A DNA stretch of 64,000 nt from Strongylocentrotus droebachiensis (GCA_035222895.1 JAVYIG010000094.1:798501-862500); one strand, 5' to 3'. Positions 12,369-24,792 are shown, counted from the stretch's first letter. The notes: a model not told the origin generated them from the letters alone. Numbers and translations are program-made.

Positions 12369-13293
12369 CTTCACATACACGGATTTCCTTACGAATCCTT
12401 ACGGATCGCACAAATTCACGGATCTTTCACGGATCCTAACGATTCGGCCACTTTTACGACCGATTTAAGAGTTGTTACGAGTTATTACGAGCTATTTACG
12501 GTTTGTTACGGATTATTACGAGTTATTACGATATACTTACGGCAGAATTCCACGATTTGTTACAAGTTGTCACGGATAACTACGAGCAACTTATGTGTTA
12601 CTAACGACCTGTTAACGTGTTGTTACGAATTGTTACGAGTTAGTTACGAGTATTTACGAGTCCTTACGATTTTTAACCAAAAAATAACAATTGAAAATGA
12701 AGAGTTCAAATTTGCAGCATTTATACCTTTCCCCCAAAACGTAAACGATACGTAAGAATACTTAAAGTATACGTATTTATTTGTAAAGTACTCGTAACTA
12801 CACGTAAAGTGTTCGCAATAACTCGTAACAATCCGTAAAGCCATTGTAACACGACCTCAATGAAATCGTAAACAACACGTAAGCACTCGTAATAATCCGT
12901 AAATAATCCGTAAGTAATCCGTAAATAATCCATAAACAAATCGTAAACCAACCGAAACAAATCGTTAAAGAAATCTTTACGAGTCATTTACGGATTCTTG
13001 CGAGCAGTTTACGGATGGTAACGTGTTGATGCGAGTGGTTTACGATGCTTACGGATTGTTACGACCTATTTACGAGTTTTTTACGGACAAATAAATTCAT
13101 GGACAATCGTAAGAAGATTGCTGACATGTCAAAAAATTTGGCTCTCCTTTCACGGATACTTACGAGTGTCTGCGAGTTGTTCCGAGTTGTGACGAGCTAT
13201 TAACGGATACCAGCGAGTTATTTACGGATGCTTGCGATTGACTTCGAGTTGGCGATCCGTAAGGACTCGTAAGGAAAATCCGTGTATGTGAAG
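12369..13293. mobile_element. Non-autonomous DNA element made of TTACGAGT-like monomers
   Basis: The left end CTTCACATACACGGATTTCC and the right end, reverse complemented (CTTCACATACACGGATTTTC), form terminal inverted repeats. These continue through CTTACGA and CCTTACGGATCG. The interior is almost wholly degenerate 10-12 bp monomers of the type TTACGAGT or TTACGGAT. Monomer orientation switches along the element: TTACG-type at about 12380-12670, CGTAA-type at about 12735-12970, TTACG-type again at about 12975-13245, then CGTAA at the right end. No transposase frame and no clear target duplication were seen. Confidence 0.8.
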
Positions 13294-14339
13294 AGCGTTT
13301 TTTTTCTTCAAGGATTTATTTGGTGATAAATCAAACGCATCCAAATGTAAACAAAGTTTTGATAAAATTAAGAAACAGAAAATTAAGGCGTTTCACATTG
13401 CGCTTCAGACAGGTTCATATCTTCTTTTTTTTTGGGGGGGGGGGGGTCTGAATAGAGAGTATGTCAATATATATATATGTTGTGTAATCAATATGCCCTA
13501 ATTGCCGTAACGTATCGTTATTTAATTATTATACAACAATAATGTTCTATTCGATTGACAAAGTATTTTGTATTCGTATAGTTACATATACATCCATTGT
13601 AAATAACTGTTCCTGTAGTTTAAAGGTAAAGACCAGTATTGGAAACGCCCCAATTTCAAAAAATGAAATGGAAGCTCTTATTACCAATCATGTGAAAGAG
13701 TATGTTTTGACTAATACATGATGATAAAAAATTGCCGGGAACCGCCTACCAATTGATATATTTGGTAAATTAGTTTATCTATTGGTGTGTGAGAGATACA
13801 CGCACGTGTCGCGCACGTGCAATCGCAATCGCATGCAATCGCATGACCATACTGGTCTTTATCTTTAAAGGGCATAAAGTGCGGGCAACGGAAACGGGTT
13901 TGAGTCAAGTATTCGCAACGACGTATAGTCAACAAACAAAAGTGACACGCACAAAAATGAAAAATACAACACTTTGCTACACAAATATTGACCTTAGCTT
14001 AAGATACTACCAACTAGGATTGCACTTGTACAATGTAGAATGTCACTTTTTGTATCAGAAGTCGTTACTCTGGCAGAGTTTCCACTAAGTAGCGAGACAC
14101 CAGCGGTTATCTATCTGAGATGTGAAGCAGGTCTTCCATCGACCTCTTTCTTAATCATAACAGACTAGCTTCTCGTCTTTCATCACACGATAAAGAACCT
14201 GTATGACAAGCGGGACAGTCATTGATTGATGCCTATTTACGTTATTGTTGATATTGTAACAACTTCCCTCTTCTCTATTTGTAGTATCTCTTTGGTGTGA
14301 TGAGTAGGTTGATTCTCTGACTTAATGGATTATGTCATC
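13294..14339. other. Non-coding stretch, no gene seen
   Basis: AT-rich sequence with a G run at about 13434-13446, a short (TA)n at about 13470, and repeated GCACGTG and GCAATCGCA words near 13803-13843. No gene recognised. Confidence 0.55.
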
Positions 14340-14720
14340 CGATGAGGCAGCCCTGTTTTGGTGTTATTCTGAAAGGATGTTGCTTGATCGTCGCTTCTCT
14401 GCTGCGTTTCAGGTCATCCTTCATCCGGCTCCGTGTGTCTGCTCCTCTATTTGGATTGGAGCTTGGAGGCTCGAGAAGGGGGGTTACAGATCATGACACT
14501 CTTCAATCTGCCCATCGCACCCCTGGCGGGTGTTTGGTCTGCTGACGCGGCATGGAGTGGGTATAGCCCACGGGGTACCACACTGTGACTCCATCGTCGG
14601 TCAAACTTTCGGGGTTGAGCCCCTGTCATTGCGTTCGATATTTCGAGGGTAACTCGCACCTGATAACAACCGTAGTCGGGACTGTGACTTTTGTTTATTG
14701 AAGCTGAAACAACAGATCAA
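14340..14720. other. GC-richer island of unknown origin
   Basis: This stretch is visibly richer in G and C than its surroundings and has frames on both strands (for example 14447-14659 on the minus strand). I recognise no domain. A plus-strand frame near 14680-14740 reads CDFCLLKLKQQINDMKNRI, a coiled-coil-like string, before a stop. It could be a degraded retrotransposon body leading to the tail near 15.0 kb, or a lone exon. Neither is established. Confidence 0.25.
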
Positions 14721-14989
14721 TGACATGAAGAATCGCATCTAGTACGATATAGCACATCCACTTTTTTAACCTACTGAAGTTATCAATAATTTAGAGGGAA
14801 AAAAAATTGTATGACTTGATCCCGAAATTTCACTTGCTTATCCCTTATATTTTGAGGTAGCTGCAGTGATTGCGTAATGTCTGTTGTCCGATTGGCTTTT
14901 ATTTTTTTTCCCATAGCAATTATACCTTTAACCCTAATATTTGATAGTAATCTTAACTTACGTTATTTTTGTTTAATTAATTCGACGTA

Positions 14990-15076
14990 TAAATCAATAT
15001 TATTTGATGTTAGCGCTCTGAGCCTTATGGGAATGGCGCCCTAAATGTTCATTGTATTGTATTGTATTGTATTGTT
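14990..15076 (+). mobile_element. LINE/SINE-like 3' tail ending in (ATTGT)n
   Basis: The sequence TTAGCGCTCTGAGCC, then GGAATGGCGCCCTAAATG, runs directly into five ATTGT repeats (15051-15076). A short GCGC-containing hairpin followed by a microsatellite is the usual 3' end of many CR1/L2/RTE-type LINEs and their SINEs in marine invertebrates. It resembles the tail at 22.07 kb. The upstream boundary is unknown. Confidence 0.5.
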
Positions 15077-15120
15077 AATAAGATGGTAAATGGTAAATTG
15101 ATGCATCCAAATCCATCCGT

Positions 15121-15302
15121 TACTGATATTACACCCCCCCCCCCCCATCTCCACCACCACCCTAACACCCATGTATTTTACCCCTAGTATGATTGCTATC
15201 GATCCGGATTACCTCTAGGCATTCAATACTATATCACAGACAAGGCATTTTCCCTTTTTACACCATTATCTATATCTCACCATCCCCCCCCCCCCCCACC
15301 CC
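15121..15302. repeat. Poly-C tracts
   Basis: Two poly-C runs, at about 15133-15146 and 15285-15297, lie in otherwise unremarkable CA/CT-rich sequence. Confidence 0.7.
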
Positions 15303-15432
15303 TATCTCACGCTCATTCCCCTATCATAATCGCAAATTAATCCGGCAGCATCTTTTCATATCAAAAGAGTTGTTAACATTTGCCGGAACATGATATTCGT
15401 GAAATTAACATGAGCTCTTCCTACACCATTAC

Positions 15433-15616
15433 CAGTGGCGGATCCAGGGGGGGGGGGCCCGGGCCCCCCCCCCCCCCCTTGAGAAAAAAATCATGTAAAA
15501 TCACGCGATTTTTACCTTTTTGGGGGGTTGGGCCCCCCCCCCCCCTGGCGCTCAAGGGGGGGTGCAAATTTTAAAATTTTAATTTTCGAGGACCAAAAAA
15601 AAAAAATGTGCTCACT

Positions 15617-15659
<43 letters not shown>

Positions 15660-15735
15660 ACTGAGCGACTTTTCGGCTGGCTGAGTCGTTGCGATTTATT
15701 TTTGGACTCCAACAAAAAAAAAAAAAATGTCCGCT
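15433..15735. mobile_element. Partial C-tract element related to the 10.5-kb hAT MITE
   Basis: It starts CAGTGGCGGATCCAGGGG, a hAT-like CAG terminus, and continues through G and C blocks, GGACCAAAAA, and a 42-nt poly-C run (15618-15659). It then reaches GGCTGAGTCGTTGCGATT at 15679, the module found twice in the element at 10496-10999. No matching right terminus (…CCGCCACTG) was found, so the element is truncated or its right end has diverged. Poly-Pro and poly-Gly frames here are artefacts. Confidence 0.65.
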
Positions 15736-16367
15736 TACAAGCTTACATGTCCGATCTTTATAATTGGTATAATTATAGCAGTTAACACTACCTGAAATTG
15801 GATGCATCGTACCAACATATCCTGATTTAAACACCATTAACCCATACCGTAGCTCTCACCCTCCCTCCACCCTACCTCCGTTTACCCCTTTTTCACCCTA
15901 TCGATCTTTCTTGGTATCACTGCAGTTGTTAACACTTGCTAGAACATGCTGCATCATGTTCACACCTAAAGGCACTTGGGCGCATGCATCTTCAGTCGAA
16001 TTCCCCCCTCTAAGTCAATAACCCATTTGCAGGGATGGGGGAGTCGGAAAATAATCCCATTTAAGGGAAATCAGAGTTCGCTCTTTAAAGCTCCCTCCTT
16101 GGCGAGGAAAGGTGACAGGGGGGTACGACAAACGCGTCAGAAGTCAGGTGTTAAAGTGTGGTTAATATTCTTATTTACTGTTTTTTTTTAATAATTTGTA
16201 TTGTTGTTTGTTTTGTATGAAGGTGATGTAGTTCTGTTACGAAGACTATATTTTCTTCTTTGATAGCATGAATTACTCCCTGCGTTGGCAATTCATTGTA
16301 ACACAAACTTTTTTGTCACTTTTGTTGCTGTTACTGTTATTTCTTTAAGGTGGGTGGGTAGGTTTTG
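15736..16367. other. Non-coding stretch, no gene seen
   Basis: Unique-looking sequence without recognised features. Confidence 0.6.
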
Positions 16368-16796
16368 TAATCTTACAAGGTAAATAGATAATCATGGTCA
16401 ATTTGGTCATCACGAGCTCTTGACCATTCATTGTAAGTTGTATCCAAATCTTCCTGGCCATTCAAAGGAAATACAGGGCTTTACCCAATAATGGATACGC
16501 TTCTATGGGCCGTTTAGATAATTAGAGACTGGTTACACGCGCCATTAAACAAAGCAACAACCTCACATTATAATCTTACAAGGTAGAGAGATAATCATGG
16601 TCAATTGGTCATCACGAGCTCTTGATCATTCATTGAAGTTATATCCAACTCTTCCTGACCATTCAAAGAAATGCAGGGCTTGACCCAATCCTGGATACGC
16701 TTCTATTCTAAGGGCCATTTTAATAGACTGGTTATTTTCTTTGGGAAGCTGAGACTGCTTACACGTGCCATTAACCAAAGCAACCACCTCTCATTA
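16368..16796. repeat. Tandem duplication, period about 203 bp
   Basis: TAATCTTACAAGGTA begins unit 1 at 16368 and unit 2 at 16571. Both units continue with GATAATCATGGTCAAT, GGTCATCACGAGCTCTTGA, GGATACGCTTCTAT, a GGTTA…TTACACG stretch and CCATTAA.CAAAGCAAC. Unit 2 is longer because of an insertion of roughly 20 bp near 16725-16755. The copies are diverged but easily aligned. Confidence 0.85.
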
Positions 16797-17028
16797 TCAT
16801 TATTGCTAATCAAGTACTTTGCCAGGACGTCGGGGCTCTAATTGCTCGTTATTTGGAGTCTTGTCTAGGGAGGTGATTTCACATGTGTTCCCTGTCATAT
16901 CTTCTCACAAAGCTTAATGGGTCTCCATTATATAACAGATGTCCGCATTATGGACCCGATAGCTTATTACAGGTGATTAGCTAGAGCACCTGATACGAAA
17001 AGCTTACACAAAATACACCTTGATCCAG

Positions 17029-17128
17029 ACACACACACGCGCACACACACACGCACACACGCACACGCACGCACCCACACCCATACGCACACATACACAC
17101 ACGCACAAGCACGCGCGCACGCCCACAC
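17029..17128. repeat. (CA)n microsatellite with interspersed CACG
   Basis: ACACAC and ACGCAC repeats over about 100 bp. The Cys/Val-rich minus-strand frames here are repeat translations. Confidence 0.95.
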
Positions 17129-20100
17129 ATATTTAACTTTGGAAATAGGATGGGTCGATAAAATATACAAGAAAGCATGTCTATTTTAACATTTCTGCTT
17201 CAAACATCATACTTGTTACATCCTTACACAATAATTGCCCAACCATTATAACATTTTAAGATATTATATCTGCAAGACGAAAAAGGCCAGAAGCTATTTT
17301 TGTAAGTAAATGGGCGCGATTGCAAAGTGACTTAATGATCCGATTAAATCCAAGGTCCTAGTCAACATCAGCGATGTACGTTTTTCTTGTACTTAAAAGT
17401 CTATCTTTAGTTACATTTTGACTTAAACGCTTCCGTGTGAAATTGGAGGTTGAGATAAGATCGTTACTGGCGCATCCGCAGAATCATGTTCATACACCTG
17501 TAGCTGAGAGCCAGAAGGGTGTTCAATTGTACATAATCATATATCAAGCATAATTTCAAGGCCCTTTTAGCTCTTAGCCGACAATGTCGTCTCATCTGGA
17601 CGAACTATTCGTTACTGCAACTTACCACGGATTTCTTTCAAAGTCGATCTTAGCCTTGCCCTTGAGCGTGGTCTTCAATGTGTAATCGAGCACTTCAACA
17701 CGCCTGGTTTCACTTCAGCGGGTTTCCGCTTTGATAGACCCATTCAGTCCTGTCTGATAATCAGAAAGAATGACAGACCCTTTCCAAATAAAGAACATCC
17801 TTTCGTCTTCAGATCGACTTCTCGCCGTAGATGCACGCTCCTGTCTGAGGACGATAACTTAGCAAATAGGGCGTCGAAACGCCATTAACGGAGCTTTCGA
17901 ACGTCAGCGGGAAATTGACAAACTGCAAAACACAGTCATTAGAGTGCGACATTTCAGAGAATGTTAACTCGTTACTGGCTCCATCAGTGAGGCTGTTTAA
18001 AAGCTAAAAACCTTGTGTTTACTGGTGAAAACTTTCAGGGGGGAAAAAAGGAATTGTTGTCGAATTTAAGATCCTTGCTCGTTAGACGTGAAAGAAATCG
18101 CCGCTAGCTATCTCAGCTAAAAGTTAATATCGGATCCCGACTGCTTTAAGTGCGATTGCTTGCGGCACTGCAAGGTATAGGGAACTGGAAATGGAGTGCA
18201 ATTCACAGCATTTTGTGCGTTTGCACGGCGTACTTGAAGAGTGTTCGAATCACGTTGAAGTTGTGATCGCGTAGCACTTCTCACGTTTTGGGATTTCTGC
18301 TCTTTCTTTATTTGTTTCTTCTTTCATGTTGTAAATTAAAATATCAATAATAAAGCTTACAGTGAACATGATGTACGGTAAATAAATGTGTACGTTTCCT
18401 GAATACACTTTCAATTTACTTATTTTTCGAAAAAGATTGATGTTATAAGGTTAAAGGCCTACTGTTAAATAAAATACCGATTCTTACTGAGAACCTGTCA
18501 TATATATCCTGTGTTCAAGATAACATAATTCTTGCTCCTGATGATCAATATATAATGCTGAATATGAATAAACCATTTTTTTTTATTATATCAAAACTGT
18601 TAATAACGAAGGATTTAACTCGTGAAAGGCTCACCAGTATGGGAATCGCGCATTTATCGTATCGTGGGAGTGTTTGGAGCTCAAATTTGCTTAGTGACCA
18701 AACAAAGAATCGAATAAATACTTCCGACTTGCAACTCGTGCTTTAGTTTGTTTCAGTATTTGCTACACTTGTTGTCGGTGCACTTCTAAGTGAATTTGCC
18801 TGGTACTTTGGCTCGTTAACTAGACCTTAGCAAGATCTCGGTGCATGGATGCACTGTGCAATGCGTGACTTACTATGTAATCCCTTGTGATATGGATTTA
18901 AATCCTGATGGACATGATATAATGAAAAGGGGAATTAAGATTGACTGTAAATGGAATTACAGGCTGCCAGTACTATCCACTAATCAATGAACTGCAAATG
19001 ACGAGGAAAAGTTTTCATCTACTAGAATTCGTTATGAGAAAAAGATTAGCATGTTATTAAGAACGAAATAAACTTTGAAAGAAGAAGAAAGAGGAGGAGA
19101 AGGAGGGGATGATGAAGAAGAAGACATCTAGCTAGGTACCATATCCCTTCCATTTAGTGCATTTGACATATTCATTTCTTGTCAAAGAAACAGTTTGCAA
19201 CTGGAGTTTGAAATTTGAAATTTTCGTTTACTTAACCTTTGACATTTTCATAACAAATATGTACATAATAGGTAAAGTTTGCCAGGAGTAAATTTCCAAA
19301 CACAATTTTCAGAGATGTACAAATAAATAAGCGACTGTCCTCTACAAAAGGTCTATTTTTAGAGCAACATCCATGTATTCCGAAATGTTTGTACAATAAC
19401 TTATGCTGTCTTTCATATTTGCTCGGGGCCCTTTTAATCCCATCTAAATTCACGCCTCGAAAGATTATAGCAATTCAAGACATCACATAACCTTCCCATC
19501 AATAATTCAGTACCTTCGCCGTGTTTTTTTTTCTTTCTTTCATTGCCTAACATCATAATCATATTGAATGTGTCAACACTCTATCTTTATTAGCTATCAT
19601 CCAACTCACTTCGCACATTATTCCGACCCACTTGCATACAGGTGACGAATTAGTGTAATAAACACCTGTGATCATCTGTAGCGGAAATTAACCAAAAGCT
19701 CCATCACAACACTAACTCTCTGTCTTTGCCGACATAAAGCGAACTGCAACGGAGTATGTGATGGATGAACAGTAAAAATAGCACATGCAACAGATAAAGT
19801 GATGTAAAGGTTAGGACCCCCCCCCCCCCTCCCACACGCACACACACACACACCCTTCTATGAATCTGTCACTGGTTTAGTATCACCGGTTCACTTTAGG
19901 GAATTACATGTGCCTGAATTGAGATTTCTGGTAATGCAAAGGTAGGCAACTTTGCGTCCATGCTTACCTGAGCAAAACAAGTTATACTTAAAATAGCATT
20001 CCTTTAGATAGAGTACCAAATCGGTTCAAATGCAGAAGTTAAGGACTAATCTCATGTATTAGCCAGTGACAGGGTGGTAACAACATCGATCTTCTGTTTC

Positions 20101-21939
20101 AAAGACTTTGAGTCAGTGATGTTATGTTGAGGCGGATATACCATCAATCATTCAGTTTAATTTGCAGTTATGAATGCACCACTCATAACATATTCATATT
20201 GTTTACAAGCATGGAAATAGAAAGATCTGCCGCATAGTAAGGAATTTTCATTATATTTGGAAGCAAAATGTATTGTTAGTACAATGGTGTCCAAAAGTTC
20301 AGTGACGCTTGAAAATTGTCATGAATAAATGAACATGTTGACGATGAGAGGACAGTTGTAAAGGTTATGGCAAGGTTAGATTGTCGGCTCGTCGGATATT
20401 CGATGACTTTGTGAATTTTTGAAAGTATTTATTTAACAAAAACATAATTTACAAAATAGGCTACCCCTCTAATGATCTTGACCAACCGCCAGTGCTTCAG
20501 CGACCACAATGGGTGAAATATTATTTTTATTCTAAATCACGATCGCTCAGACTTTCATGAAATTCTCTAAAGGGAATTTCTATTGTTTTGCGTGTATAAA
20601 TCGCGTTTGGATAACGTAATACGTCAATGTCATGTTCGCGTATTTTGAAAGATGACCCACAAGGCTATCAAAATTGCCCGAGGTTGTTTTGTTTTGTTTA
20701 GCATTTTCGCGATCGAGTTATTGATTCAATAATGAGCAGAATTGTTAGATCATGTCGTTCTCCAGAAGAGCAATACGCACACAAGATACATCATTATATT
20801 TATGACGTTTTAATTTCAATTTAATCTCTATGGGAAAGAATGTTGCACCTTGAAACAAACAATGTTTTCGGTTTCATGTTGACTTTTCATCTCAGATTAA
20901 ACAGGGATCCACATTTGCTGACCCTCCATAATCAATCGCAAAGTTGTTCTATAGCAACACCAAGCGTGCAAAATAAATGTTATGGTAGCCGTGATAATAC
21001 AAACACAAGCAGATCGAACACTCCACACACGCGCACATCAAACTGTGTCGCCACGATATTTCTCCCAACAAACCCTTCTCGTTCAGGTAAGCCAACCCCC
21101 CAAGGCCGGCCGTGATAAGGCATTGGAAACCACCCATTGAAGGGCAAGGGAAAATAGAGGAGAGTCGAAGTTAGCACTTCGGGGTACCCCTATCCAGCAT
21201 TTCAGTTCGATTTCTGAGCAGAGGCGCCAGGGATTTCCTGTTCCTGTTTGGTCAACACTCCAAAGAAAAGCTAGGGCTTTTCGTTCATAGAAGTTTTCAA
21301 GCCCGTCCTCTCTGTCGTCAATTTTCGTTCCTAGTTCGGCGAGCGCACTCGGTCGCTACACGAAGCAGCGTATTGGTAAAGTGTGTCACCGTTGCAATGG
21401 CAAGTGCGCACCGTTGCAATTGCAGGTGCACCAGGTAACACCACCAAACAGTGCAAGGAGATTTCCACTGCATGATTGTAGCCGAGTATTCACTGCACTT
21501 TCATTAGGCAAGCATCACTTAAGAAGCGTAGTGAAATATAAAAATATGCAGTGGGAAGGTGCCCTCTGAAAGATGGGGTCTTGTTGACAACATAGGGGCA
21601 TCCGTTAGGGGATATTGCCACTCTTTCTGTATAAGATTTTTTTTTTAAAGGTCTAAAAACATCGTGTGGGTTAGAGGTCGTTGAAATGTCCTTGCTGTGG
21701 ATGGCAATGCCCAGGAAAGCAGGATGGGACACTTCCAAGATTATAAACATGGCAGCAATAACAAGGACAGCTAGACAGCACTTGTGTCGAGAGATAGACG
21801 TTATGAGTACACACTCGAGAAACATAACCATGATAACTGTCCTTCTTAAAGTTCTTTTCTAAATAGGCGATACAGCGTACAGTAACCTCGTCGGTCCATT
21901 TTTTGATTTATAAGACACGTATTGTATTGGTGTAAAACA
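17129..21939. other. Long stretch without a recognised gene
   Basis: Mixed AT-rich sequence, somewhat richer in GC at about 17560-18300 and 21030-21420. A possible minus-strand exon end with a good donor site lies at 17626. A purine-rich patch lies at about 19075-19125, a poly-C plus CA tract at about 19817-19853, and a CCGTTGCAAT duplication at 21389-21424. A start resembling a mariner terminus (TACAATGGTGTCCAAAAG) is at 20280, without a partner. Confidence 0.5.
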
Positions 21940-22059
21940 TGTGATATATATATATACATATTCATATACCAAATATCACATTAACGGGTATATATATCTT
22001 TTATATCTGTACCTTTCCTATCGCACTCTGTATATATGTATCATGTATGTATTTCATCT

Positions 22060-22146
22060 TTTGCACAAGCTGCGCCTTGAGCATTTGACTGTCAAGTGGA
22101 TTTGGCGCCTTATAAATCATATGTATTATTATTATTATTATTATAT
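22060..22146 (+). mobile_element. SINE/LINE 3' tail ending in (ATT)n
   Basis: GCGCCTTGAGCATTTGACTG at 22072, then GGATTTGGCGCCTTATAAAT, leads directly into an ATT trinucleotide run (about 22124-22143). The GCGCC…GGCGC hairpin followed by TATAAAT and (ATT)n is a typical 3' end of RTE/CR1-type LINEs and partner SINEs. The 5' part of the element is not recognisable. Confidence 0.65.
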
Positions 22147-23440
22147 AAAAGCTTATAATAGAAATACTGTAAGTCCCATATATCAAATTTAAGCAAGATA
22201 AAGATAATATGAAATGTGTATCTACCCAAGATATTGTATGATATCAAAATTAAAAGATGAATATGCAAATGGCTTCGCCTTCATGATTCGACAGGAAATG
22301 TGATTTTACTTCTTAAATGACGATTATAGGAACCCGTTTGAACCATCGGTATAAAATGAATCGAGAATACGTTCAGAATTTCAGAAAAAGTAATTATAAC
22401 CTTTGAACTAGAAAAGAAAAAACCTCGACATTCAAAAATTCAGTGTCACCATGGTATGCGACATGGATCTGTTTTATAAGCATCACACGTTTAACACATT
22501 GCATCATTCTGTAGTTGCTTTTTCATCTTCGAACAGATATAATGTAAGCGCTTTACCAATTTTAGGGACATCTCCTTTCTGTTAACCAGGGATTCACTGC
22601 AGCATCATAATCGCGTATCCAACTGTAGGCTATCAGTGGAATGCATGGTACATTGTACGTAATGAAGCGATAAGGAATTGAGGGCAAAATATAAGGGGTA
22701 TCCATATTCTAATGTAAAATGGGGAGGGTGTATGCTGAGCCCGACTCGCCGAACATTAATTCTTTTAGCCGAAAATAATCCAACAAAGATGCAAAGAAAT
22801 ACTTGATTCTTTCATTTTGTCGACGAGGCGAGAAAGGGTCAAACTTCGGCGACAGCCATGGCAATTATCGTAGCTTCTAAAAAGGGGGTCTTTCACCCAT
22901 CCCCCCCCCCCGCCCCCACCACGCCTTAATCCTCACATTCTCCCTTGAGCCGTGCCCGTGACTGTTGTACTACGAGCACAAATTGAATTCGAAATTGAGG
23001 AGAATAGAATGAGACATCCAACCATGACTTTAATCAATTTGGCCGTGGTGGGGTAAATGCACATCTTGGTGAATAGACTCAAGTCTGGATAACATACATT
23101 GGCGTTTTCAAACTCGACGCTCTAATTCAACGGAGAGTAGTTCGCAATCATCGTTTACATTCTTAATTTGCGGTCCGGGAAAAGTTTCACTGGGAACATC
23201 ACGTGACATTTCCAAGTCTCCGGTGATTATTACGTAATGTATAACTAAATGTATGATTATCATGGCTGTCAGGTTGTATCACTAACAACGTGTATACGAA
23301 ACATTTCGGTTCAATTTTCGGTATTAACAATAATCATGCAAGTTCTCAGTTTTTCTACATACGCTTTCGACAAGTGTTCAATTACTTTTACATAGTAAAA
23401 TTAAAGCTGTACACTTATTTAATGAGGGTAATACACTTAA
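22147..23440. other. Non-coding stretch, no gene seen
   Basis: AT-rich sequence with a poly-C run at about 22899-22918. No exon or RNA gene recognised. Confidence 0.55.
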
Positions 23441-23915
23441 CATTTTGGCTCAAGGCATAGGCACAAAGAAGATTTTTTTTTCTGTTGGGGACCAGGGGCA
23501 ATTCAATGAATTATTAAAAATGTATTGCATTTTCTTTGTGTTTTTTTATTTGTGGGAACTGCCCCCTACCCTAGCCCCCGCTGCGTACAGTCATGGTTCA
23601 GTGGCAAAGCAATGGCCTCGTAACTGTGAGGCCCCTGGATCAAAACCGTGTCGATGTGCCATATTAGTGCCCTTTTGGGGGGGCATTAACCCTCATTACT
23701 GTCATTTATGACTTAAGGTCGTAGGTCCCCTAGTTGATAAACATAATAGCATACAAATGCTTTAGCAGTCACACAAAACAAACACTGGCAAATTATTATT
23801 TAATAAAATCTGAGAATGTATACTATTATCTAGATCTATTAAGAATAAGTCATTGTCAAAATAATTCCATAAATTGGGGTTTAAACAAAATATTCCAACT
23901 TTATGAGCAACAGTG
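23441..23915 (+). mobile_element. Single arm of a Tc1/mariner-like non-autonomous element
   Basis: This 475-bp segment aligns over its whole length with each arm of the palindrome at 50897-51828. Shared blocks are GGCTCAAGGCAT, GGGGACC.GGG, CTGCCCCCTACCCTAGCCCC, CGCTGCGTACAGTCATGG and TGACAGTAATGAGG on the opposite strand. Its right end, CTTTATGAGCAACAGTG, is followed by TA (23916-23917), the usual Tc1/mariner target. The left terminus was not found; TACACT at about 23409 is at best a remnant. The frames inside are not genes. Confidence 0.75.
23594..23647 (+). promoter_or_regulatory. tRNA-like segment with A- and B-box resemblance
   Basis: TGGTTCAGTGGC (23594-23605) resembles a pol III A box. 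GGATCAAAACC (23637-23647) resembles a B box, GGTTCGAAACC, with two changes. Between them CCTCGTAACTGTGAGG can form an anticodon-like hairpin. The order and spacing match a tRNA or the head of a tRNA-derived SINE. It is too degenerate to be a functional tRNA. The same segment is in both arms of the 50.9-kb palindrome (minus strand 51164-51217, plus strand 51508-51561). Confidence 0.45.
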
Positions 23916-24209
23916 TACTTGTACCTTATAGAAGTAAGCACCTGATTCATAAGTAATACCCTAACATTATCATCCCTTTCAATCCAACCGTGATTACTAT
24001 TTGTTTTTACAAGCGACGTTATTATAACAAGAAAGTAAAGAACCAGTCAATAATTATTGTGGTCAGTTTAATCAGTTTATCAGCATGCTTTCAATGCAAT
24101 TTTTGTTCTGTTCTAGATGTATCAATTTACCGCTGATGCGATTAAAAAGAGAAGAGAATAAAGATATCCAGACTGTCACTTTTCGCATTCCCCTGAGACT
24201 ACTTACTTA

Positions 24210-24792
24210 TCTATTTGGACGCCTCACAAATTATCCGTGCGAAGGCTTTGATTAAAGCTTCGAAGACAGTAAGGGTTAGAAGAAAAGCGGGGGAGAACGA
24301 AAAAGAGATGAGCGGAGAGAGAGAGGGAAAGAGAGAAAGAGAGAGAGAGAGAGAAAGACTGAGAAAGACAGGGAAAGACTTAGACAGACCAGACAAGAGA
24401 GAGAGAGAGAATGGGGGAGGGGTCATCGTTACCGTGTTAGGATAGCGAGAGGGGAAGAGAGACGGGGATACAGTTTGATAATACTCAGAAAGAATGAGAG
24501 AGAGAGAGAGAGAGTGAGAGATATAAGAGAGAAAGAGACGTAACCAGTGCGGGGATAGAGACAGAGAGGGAGAGAGAAAGCGGATCAAGAAATGGGGAAA
24601 AGAATGAAAGAAAGAAATAAGAAATTGAACTTGATATAAAGAGTGGATGAAAGAAAATTTGAAAGGATACAGAGGATAGAGAGACTATAAGAATAGGAAA
24701 CAGATTAAGGAAGAGAGAGATAGATAGAGAGAGAGAGAAAAAGAGAGAGAGGGAGAGAGAGCGAGAGAGCGAGCGAGAGAGAGAGAGAGGGG
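24210..24792. repeat. GA-rich microsatellite region
   Basis: Several (GA)n blocks (about 24310-24420, 24496-24525, 24715-24790) are separated by purine-rich sequence, ending in a short G run. The 125-residue minus-strand frame reads SLSLS and is composition-driven. Confidence 0.9.

Noticed and set aside
15512-15837. Poly-Pro/poly-Gly frames
   Set aside because: They arise from poly-C/poly-G runs in a transposon.
20280-20330. Tc1/mariner end TACAATGGTGTCCAAAAG
   Set aside because: No inverted partner was found within several kb, so an element cannot be defined.
23594-23660. A functional tRNA gene
   Set aside because: The acceptor stem cannot be formed convincingly, the B box deviates, and the sequence is part of a repeated transposon. 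Kept only as tRNA-like.
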